Assembly: GCA_025201365.1 (NCBI GenBank) | Contig: JAIXMF010000057.1 | Coordinates: 1-52,165 of the forward strand | Reading direction: 5' to 3' | DNA from: Syncephalis plumigaleata | Taxonomy: Eukaryota > Zoopagomycota > Zoopagomycetes > Zoopagales > Piptocephalidaceae | Length of the DNA: 52,165 bases | In this document: positions 45,201 to 52,165 of the stretch, in pieces | How positions within the stretch are numbered: the first letter of the stretch is position 1 | Layout of the letters: every line of letters begins with the position of its first letter | Program-made: the position numbers and the translations under genes | The notes under the pieces: model-generated | Databases searched by the model: none | What the model was told of the DNA's origin: nothing | The model's input: the letters and a program-made list of their open reading frames with translations, nothing else

Positions 45201-45432
45201 CATCGGCCGAGTTGTTCAGTTGTATATGGGTGGCCGCATTTGTCAAAGGCGGGGTTAATAGTGGCATCTCGGACGGCGATTCCGGTGTAGGTATTGGTGG
45301 CAAAGGCTTCTCCAGACTAGTTACTTTAGCGCGAGCAGGCGATTTACGAGGTAGGGTTGGCGGCGGTCGTTGTGGAGGGCCAACCGGCGGGTTATTCGCC
45401 AGCTTTTTTAAAGCAAATGCCTCGGTCTCCAT
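42259..45432 (-). CDS. PX and PB1 domain polarity scaffold (Bem1/Scd2-like)
   Basis: A single-exon protein of 1057 aa. The N-terminus is Pro-rich (NNPPVGPPQRPPPTLPRK, an SH3-ligand-like stretch). A PX domain spans about residues 165-300: SVRVVSYERREDGCFWYTLH, then AIYRIYEDFVELSIRLAYTF and MMDQLDCYVARLV. A Ser/Thr/Ala-rich linker of about 650 residues follows with a run of Ser. A C-terminal PB1 domain (about 970-1057) reads VDVKVVLDKTRLIKVQIPRH, ITYDELRTRIDDKFKRC and ALGVVLFECPERVTFFAV. PX binds phosphoinositides and PB1 pairs with partners such as Cdc24, so a Cdc42 polarity or NADPH-oxidase scaffold role is likely. Unlike Bem1 it shows no SH3 domain. Exact orthology is uncertain. Confidence 0.8.
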   Translation of the reverse strand: METEAFALKKLANNPPVGPPQRPPPTLPRKSPARAKVTSLEKPLPPIPTPESPSEMPLLTPPLTNAATHIQLNNSADVNHSLMGLVKTETATIVNDMSLLSLSVPPNSAVTSPTLLVTPTESDSVPALVDGDTTPLADVPVRDHTRHLKRRSMLHRPYEGVKLASELESVRVVSYERREDGCFWYTLHVTPKPRYLPPPPKAPRIVMRPQPYAIYRIYEDFVELSIRLAYTFNLDVSSARPLAPLLESFTRAQQRNANVPFDMMDQLDCYVARLVASDQQVQQSRPMREFFGIWRSDVNYKLSRSIVDPLARTFAQCTTLPNQNDQEDPNHLDARWSSIATAGSRTPPMSGRNVAANSSNAYSNDELTTESTAEASSSSSSSSSPNTSPTFRSPLTPQLKQSIRQLQRNTSVNKLVQRAKTVLVRSRAPSDTREVEEEVAVVAAASTLRQMQNGAAGVVAIAAPWNQTSASPSASPSSAMPRLIRLGSLNTIPRQFDSSITSAAPWNRKFSHDDTEYRPRMSEETARMAADWRVETVGLSRSQSLMNREEQSVKATRVLPPVKANDRRKKLESITGSEADAPTPEAAANEPTSPKLSNDGSNGMNRTTEPVTVKKQLSAELLNILSETKSNEETQQPQYTGSAIAAVAMRVNGEHDTANSDPEAIRKPLVQAIALAGLRRKRTLEQLKQGQNEEETATTATIVEPDTSDITEKEAEAETVTRSGNKEATKRKMTIDTKATVSTASVQQSAAQHVHEIESPQPKPKTIALPTMNSLRSQLPIFSPLSPQIPITPYTGASTPPANTSNVTDIPVFNDTSDILSSNASWRSRSADSSPVNLIHSTPIQSSKMITSMTSTLLTKPSTPTTATTTATTAYDGKDATGTDAETSSRALTGLLRHHRSQPGIRDSVLIRRTDSIAPRPTQAQLARARTIAHSPNNTFIARRNKARQAALDVSMPSSIASPTSILPEVGLVDVKVVLDKTRLIKVQIPRHITYDELRTRIDDKFKRCGHGDQATKDRTFVYRESNADGAIVRIEGDFALGVVLFECPERVTFFAV

Positions 45433-48400
45433 GATATATATCTCTATATACGCTAGACTTGGCGTGTCAGTCGACGTTCTTTTTGTTTCTTTCGGCTAAA
45501 GCAGGTATACTAACAATAACAATATTAACAACAATAAGAATTAAAGAAAAAGACAAATGTGACAATAGAAGACGACGCTTAGATTAGTACAAGGAAAGTA
45601 ACCGGTTGTTGCGATGGATAAGCAACAAGATAAATGGTGGTGTTGTTGTTGTATTTATCTTTCCCCTCACTCAATCGATGGTCTATTCGTGAAAATGGCA
45701 GTGCCAAAAATAGCCGTCGTTCTACTATTAGAAAAAGAAGAAGCGTCTAATGGAAATAGACGAGGTATGAAAAAATGGGAAGAAAGAGCAAGTTTTTGCT
45801 TTGTGAAAATCAGTAGATAATCTTTTTAATAACAGCAAAGAACAATAGAAAGGAGTTTGTAGAGATGAACAATGATTTGTAGAATGAAGGTGTGTACGGA
45901 TATGTACAAGCAATAGCATGGCTATTCCCATTTACACTTGCTGCCATGTCACCTTTGTATCGCGTCTACACTTCATCGCTGTCATCTACTCATCCACTCA
46001 TTCGTTCATTTACTTGCTTATTCACAATGTCACCAATGTTAATATCCCCTCTCCTCTCCTCTCCTTCCTCTCTCTCTCTCTTCCTCTCTCTCTCCTACGT
46101 TATAGTAGTACTTTCTCCTTTACCTTGATCTCTCTCTCTCGTTCTTTCTCTTCTTTTCTTCGATGGTACTATCGTGTGTTTATCTTGCTAAAAGGGGGTG
46201 TGAACCGTAGATATTATTCGGAGTTTAACGAGTGGAAAAAAGATATCAAAAAATAATAAGAATGTTGCTATAGAACAATAACAACAACAAAAAGATGTAC
46301 GCACGAGAGAGAATATACTAATGGTAGAGTTCAATTAATAAATGTAAAATCTTATACCATATACTGTAACGCGGCCACACGGTATTAATATTGCCAATGG
46401 GCCTATTCCAACGGAAATAACGGTATGGGAACAGTTCAAATCCGCTGGTAACAAGTAAATGTGCCCTTAGGACTTTGCTATATGGAAGAATGGTAGCAAT
46501 GATTGTTTGCAACAGGTTTACGGCTGCCGTATTGGCATGCGTAAAAATAACTGTGGGGTAAAGGAAGAGAGGATGCGCAAGTCAATACGCAGCAATTATA
46601 ATGTGGTAGGCAAATAGTAGCAATGATAGCAATAGGTAGAAGAAGAATGGAAGAAAGATGAAGCTACTACACATGCACGGCAAAAGTGTACTTCAATAAC
46701 GATGATGCATGTCAATTATACGTGCATGCGTATCCTCTTTCCCCTTCTCTCGCTCTCTTATTATACTAGTTGTAGACACTGCTTGAGTGCCCATGATTTG
46801 ACTGGCAACGTGTAATATTGCGGTAATAGCATGTGGTTGGTTAAAGATAAACTTTTCCCAACTTTACATGTGCGTCGCGCGTAGCACAAACGCGTTCAAG
46901 TCAATCCATGTCTTAGAAATGGACAAGCGTACTAGGCGATAGATGCCGTTCCTCGCCTCCATCCAAGTACAATAAGGGTTCTTTAGTACTCTTTTAGGTA
47001 AATGCTCGGTTATACGAGCGTCTTTATGCGTGGATGGACCCGTCACGCATGCGTACACAATCTACCGGAAATGTAGTGATAACTTACCGAATGATCTATC
47101 GAAATGGTATGTGCTGATCGTGTGGATGTCACTAGGTGGAACAATGCGTAACTGAGTGAATAATGAGTTACGCACACAAACACACACACGCACAAGTTGT
47201 ATAGGCTATTGAAGAACAATAAAGCAAAATTGATTCAAATGTAGAAAAAGAGAGAAGGGCAGGCGAATGCTTTGCGACGAAAATACAGAGTAAAAGGAGT
47301 TCCAAAAGAACGCTAACGGATGCAGAGGCGTTGCTTATAAGCAGTTTATGAAAACAGTCTACTTGGCACGAGCGTTGTCTTGGAAGAATGTGAACAGCAA
47401 CATCAACAAGGAGTAAGGATAGCGTGGGTGGATGTGTTCATGCCGACGCAGTTGTTAGAAGTGCTCATGTTATTTGATGATAAATCAAGTAAATGCTCGC
47501 CACTGCATTGACCATCGATAAATAGAACGTTCGGTCAATAGACGTAATTAGTAGACATACCAACCCGTACCAGTTCATTTCTACGGTCATTCTGTTACTG
47601 CTGCTACTACTGCTACTGCTACTACTACTAGTTGTCTACGTTACAAGTTCAACTTGTTCCTACTGACGTGGCACAAATAATGATGGTTATAGTTGCAATC
47701 GCCATTTGGACACATAGTCACCAATTCCTTACATTTGCCAATTTCTACTATTATAAACGCATTTATATTTTTGTAATAGCTCACTATATATATATATATA
47801 TCGATTGTTACATTGCTATCTCTTTACCGAGACCGATTGTTGATATATACCGGTTAGGAAACTAGTTTTGATCTCCAGTATTCATACGAGGAATACCTAC
47901 ATTAGCGTTAATTTATATTGAAGCCATACACACATACACCATACTCACACTCATACACACATACACACACATGTATATTTACGCTACTATCTGCCGCGAC
48001 AACCAATGCGTTACATGTGGTTCACTTACAAGTCAAAACGCTCTCCTATCCGCACTATTACCCTATTAGGCAGTATATCAAGTAATGAAGTTGTACACTA
48101 CTCACATGGTGTGGAAACTCTCGTTGACTGCCTCTCTCTCCCTCTGTGTGTGCCTTCCTTCCTCTCCCTTCCTTCCTCATCTTGCTTGCGCGCTTTTTCT
48201 CTAGCTAGTTTGCTAGTTAGTTAACTAACTAGCTATCCCGCTAGTGCTCTCTACTTTTTGCCAAGTGAATCAGTGTAGCTCAGCGTGTCGTCTAGCCCCG
48301 TGCCATTGTAACTGCAACGATGGTTCAAGCCGTGACAAACTGAGGCGTAATTGTTGAAACGGTAATAATTGGAAACATCGTTTTCCTACTGAAGCTGAAG

Positions 48401-49114
48401 CAGCCCGTTTGAACCTCACTCACCTAGATGAGGGGCACGCAAATGGCAACAACGCGATAGAATTATGATCATTCATTGGCTCTGTTCCTTTGTCCGTATA
48501 AAACCTGACTATCGCATATCGCATGCCTAACCCACTAGCCGACCAACACCCACACAGACAGACACACCCACCCACACACATTTGTAGTGGTGGATGCTCA
48601 GGCAATAACCGGCTATTTTTTTACATGTCTACATGAAGCGGTGACTTGCAAGAAATCCATCAGTCTTTCTCCTGCTTTACCTTTATCCGTTCAACATTTT
48701 CCTACACCTCTGCACTACTTGCACTTGCATACTCTTCATTTATACTTTTATTAGTTCGGTGAGCAGGCCTACACCATCTTTACTCTTATCTTACTACGTG
48801 CCGCTTACCTTTTATTATCTAATACTTACTATATTCGTCGTCTCTTTAGTTTCTTTCTCATTCTCCTCCTCCTCTTCATTACTCTTTTACCTTACTTAGT
48901 TTTCTATTCCTCAGTGTGTTTGTGTTTGTGTTGTGTTTGCTTCTCGTTCAGTTGAGCGCCGGTAGCTTGCTTTTTCTCACTGTCGTTTATCATTTCATTT
49001 TTGCCTAGTATACAAAACTATAATTATATTGGTATACACACTTAAATAATCGCATCATTCAATCGCTTTATTACAGTTATTGTAGCAGGAAAAAAAACAG
49101 TATCGAATTTGATC
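45433..49114. other. Long gene-poor region
   Basis: About 3.7 kb between two divergent genes. It has CT-rich tracts (46050-46150, 48130-48190), ACAC runs (47170-47180, 47930-47970), an AT dinucleotide run (47790-47803) and several open frames of 60-80 codons with no domain or signal. I searched for tRNA boxes and found none convincing. Long 5' UTRs or 5'-UTR introns of the flanking genes could lie here. Confidence 0.45.
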
Positions 49115-52100
49115 ATGTCGTTTCCGGCCTCTCGTGTCATCTCACATGATCGACTAGCTGTAAAGCATAAGAGTATTTCAATGAAATCAATAGACATTGG
49201 AACGAAAAACGACGACCATCACAACAATGACCGTCCCTTATTCGATGCTAGAGCGGTACCATTTGACATTAAATCGTATTCAAAATACCCTACTGCTGCT
49301 TCCGCTTCTTCTTCCTCTTCTTCTCCTCCTCCTCCTCTTCCCCCTTCGGACAAGGATGATTTCCATTCATCGAATCGATCCTATGACCCGACAACGAGAA
49401 AGCCCTCTATTAGTCATAAACAGTCGAAGGAGACACCAAGTGGAAAATATTCGTCGGCATCGTCGTACGAATCAACTAGTTCCATTTCCAGTACGAATTC
49501 TTTATCCACAAGTCCTTCGAAACCGACACTAAACACGTCAATGATCAGCGGTCGGTCGGAGTCGAGTAAAAAAGATAAATCACGTCAGACTAAAAATGGT
49601 AATGACATTATTAATTATATAGTTCAAGATAGCACTTTATTAATCACCGATTGTTGGTCGGTTCATTTTTCTAAAATTAATTTATTATAGTGGATACATC
49701 GTCGAATCCAGTGGATGACTGTGCCGATATCAACTTTGCCAGTATGCTTCCTGTGTACACACCCAAAGAAACGTATAGACGATCCAGTGAATCGTCCGTA
49801 TCCAGTCGATCGTCCAGTTCCATTAGACCAGCAAAGCGACAACCACCACTTATTAGTATACCGTGTAATACTAGTGCAGTAAACAATACGGAGACTGTCG
49901 CGTCACCTATTCAACTCACTGATACTTGGAATGAGGCGATTATCTCACCACAACCAGTGCCTATGGTTTCCCGTATTAGTCGCAACAGTTCCCATGATAG
50001 TTTAACGTCAATGACCGACAGTTCTCGTTTCAAGGCTGGCAACACGAATGAAAGTGCCATAAGTGATACGGGATCATTTATAAATTCCTATCTCTACTTA
50101 GATCCATTACCATTGCAATCCAGTGGACCATCGCCATCTGATTCAATTTTATCGACAAAATCAATGGTCAATAATAATAATAACAATAATAATGGTACAG
50201 TAGCTTCGAATTCTACTCTTCAATCAACCGCAATTGCTCCTGCTAGACGAACATCATCAGTGACAATATCATCGAACAATGAGGAGTCGGCATTTGGTGT
50301 AGGTAGTGTCTCTACGCCTAATCATCAATTACCTACGAAGAATCGACTGGGATCCAGCGAGCGCAAGACAGTATCATCAGGAAGCGAGAATGACAGTCAA
50401 AGCGACGAGGAGAGCGACGAGGACGAGGATGAGGAGATTTGTACGGCACGTGCTATCATGACACCATTCTCTGCAAAGTTTAGCACTTCATTCTTAGTGC
50501 AACAACAACAACAACAACAACAGCCGCAACCACCTCCACCTCCACCGTCGGCATCCACCAAAGCCGATTATAGGAAGACCATTAGCGGGGCGTTCATGCC
50601 TACATCGGCGGCCGTGCCCATCCAACGGTTAATGACACCGGTGGTAGTGGCGGCACGTCGTAACAATCCGTCATCAACGGAAACGAATGAGCCATCGCTC
50701 ATGCGATCTCGATCGAATTCACATCGACGCAGCAGTGTGGACTCACCAACCTCTCGTGATTTTGTAAAACTACCTACACGTCCATGTAGCATTGCCTCGC
50801 CATTGCCCTTATCTCCCTCGGAATTAAGGCATTTGGCACGATTGGGAGCGGAGGATGATAGCGATAGCGAGGGTGATAGTACACCTGTTGAATCTGTTGT
50901 CAAGAAAAGTTCAAATAATATCAAGAATATCAAGGATAACGATAGTAATAATAATCGTTCACGAGCACGTTCCTCTGTTGAGATTGAACTTGACGTACCA
51001 TTAATTCAGGCTAAATCTGCTGAAACTAGTGAAGTCTCGACATCTCAGGAATTATCCGCTACATCCAGCAGCGACACAAAGACGAAGATGCAACGATTCT
51101 GCACTCCTGATATGCCTACCGATTTTCTTACGGATAGATCAATGTCGGCGGAACCGTTTGATTTAAACAGTTTGAAAACGGCGTCAGCAACACTGGCACG
51201 ATCACATCGACCAAAATCCAGTAGTGCCTCTAGTATTGTTATACAAGACACGCTAAAGAACAAGAGCAGCTTCAGCAGTCTATCGTTGAAATCCAGTGAT
51301 GAGCATGTGATATCACGTCGTGGCTCCTTACCCTCTGACATGAATAATATAAAACTTACCACAACGACAGCCGAGATGGATGATGATGACGACGATGACA
51401 CGCTACCACCACTGCCAGGTAGCAATCGGTCATCGGTGTCGTCTTGCCTTAGCGTTTTACCGCCACCCGTGAAGAGCAAGTCACCTCTACGTAAAAGCCT
51501 TAGCCAGGGCACGGCGCAAGATGCCACTGATAGCTTTGACTTTGTATCGTCGGAGGCACCAGCTCGACGTAGAACGGGATCAGCTGATTTCGGCGGTAAA
51601 GCAACGCTAAGCCGATCGATAGTCGAGGTATCGAGTCAAGAACTCCGAGTGTCTACCGCCAACACTAGCACAAGCAATAGCAACAGCAGCAATACCACTG
51701 TTATTGTTACTGTACCGCCTACACGTACCGGATCAACGCCGCCTATATCGATGGCGAAACACTCGCATAATAGAAAGGGCAGCAGTCAGTCGTCATTGTT
51801 AAACAATGGCGCATCACCTAGGACGTCCATTTCATCTAGGAGATCATCTGTTGCTTCATTATCTAGCAGGGCAAGTACCACCGATAAATCGGGTAACCAG
51901 CTCGATTCGTTGGAGGCATTTATTAGGAGCCAATTCGGCCTTAATCAACAGGATAAGTCATCGATGCATCATCAGTCGCAGTATCAACAGCAACAGCAAC
52001 CGCAACAGCAACAACAACAACAACGATCAATGTCCGATGTCAGCATGTACCCCCCGCCTCTTCCCAGTAATGCTCATGCAGTATCACCTAAAAATATTAC

Positions 52101-52165
52101 CACCGGCAGCAGCAGCAGCACCAGTATCACCACCACTAAGCCATCGCCTAGTGCCTCTTACAAGG
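49115..52165 (+). CDS. Large Ser-rich protein, 5' part only
   Basis: Starts MSFPASRVISHDRL at 49115 (first ATG of the frame). A 92-nt intron (49599-49690, phase 1) follows, and the frame then stays open to the window end, at least 986 residues. The sequence is Ser/Thr/Asn/Pro-rich with poly-Ser, poly-Asn, poly-Gln (50502-50523, 51989-52023) and acidic runs (SDEESDEDEDEEIC). Short conserved-looking islands include DTWNEAIISPQPVP, RFCTPDMPTDFLTDRSMSAE and LDSLEAFIRSQFGL. Many RRxS-type sites suggest phosphorylation. No folded domain is visible in this part; a kinase, GEF or scaffold domain may follow beyond the window. Not recognised. Confidence 0.75.

Noticed and set aside
46424-46450. CAGTTCAAATCC resembling a tRNA T-loop
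   Set aside because: No D arm or acceptor stem at the right distance.
48270-48335. tRNA-like A and B boxes (TAGCTCAGCG, GGTTCAAGCC)
   Set aside because: The acceptor and T stems do not pair and no anticodon arm can be drawn.

Overview
The window reads as nuclear DNA of a fungus. Protein genes carry short spliceosomal introns (about 48-160 nt, donor GTAAGT-like, branch CTAAT/CTAAC, acceptor TAG/CAG). The conserved genes (AP-2 alpha adaptin, FES1, a Ssp1/Sak1-type kinase, a Bem1/Scd2-like PX-PB1 protein, protoporphyrinogen oxidase), a DIRS retroelement and a cluster of Pro/Ser-rich cell-surface proteins fit an early-diverging fungus. That lineage placement is inference and I cannot name a species.

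Layout. 1-828 (-): 5' part of the AP-2 alpha gene. 1751-4771 (+): anillin/Bud4-like PH protein with an alternative glutamine-rich tail. 5348-13886 (+): seven genes for signal-peptide, low-complexity, probably GPI-anchored wall proteins, four of them one Val-Pro-Val-Ala-Pro family. 14467-16003 (+): inositol monophosphatase. 18019-20841 (+): CaMKK-type kinase. 21882-29027 and 29698-33570 (+): two paralogous genes (here A and B) whose middles are tandem arrays of about 75-80 nt introns separated almost everywhere by exons of exactly 3 nt. 33596-35095 (-): FES1. 35224-39428: DIRS-type tyrosine-recombinase retrotransposon. 39504-41239 (-): HEM14. 41435-41840 (-): thioredoxin. 42259-45432 (-): PX-PB1 protein. 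49115-end (+): Ser-rich protein that leaves the window.

The microexon genes are the outstanding find. Gene A has about 84 internal exons, 72 of them 3 nt long. Gene B has 43, 40 of them 3 nt long. In both, exon 1 ends in phase 1. One early exon at an aligned position (8 nt in A, 5 nt in B, both 2 mod 3) resets the phase to 0, and from there each 3-nt exon is exactly one codon. No stop codon occurs in that phase. The exceptions (6 and 21 nt) are also whole codons. The translated strings look like ordinary protein: A is charged and aromatic-rich; B starts with a signal peptide. The units look like tandem duplicates of intron plus codon, so the protein seems to have grown one residue per intron. 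Expression, exon inclusion and the C-terminal frame need RNA evidence.

The neighbouring genes appear to be independent housekeeping or surface genes; I see no pathway linking them. Several surface genes and both microexon genes have TATA boxes upstream of the start codon (about 57 to 200 nt), and in several the first intron is in phase 1, after a signal-peptide exon in all except gene A.
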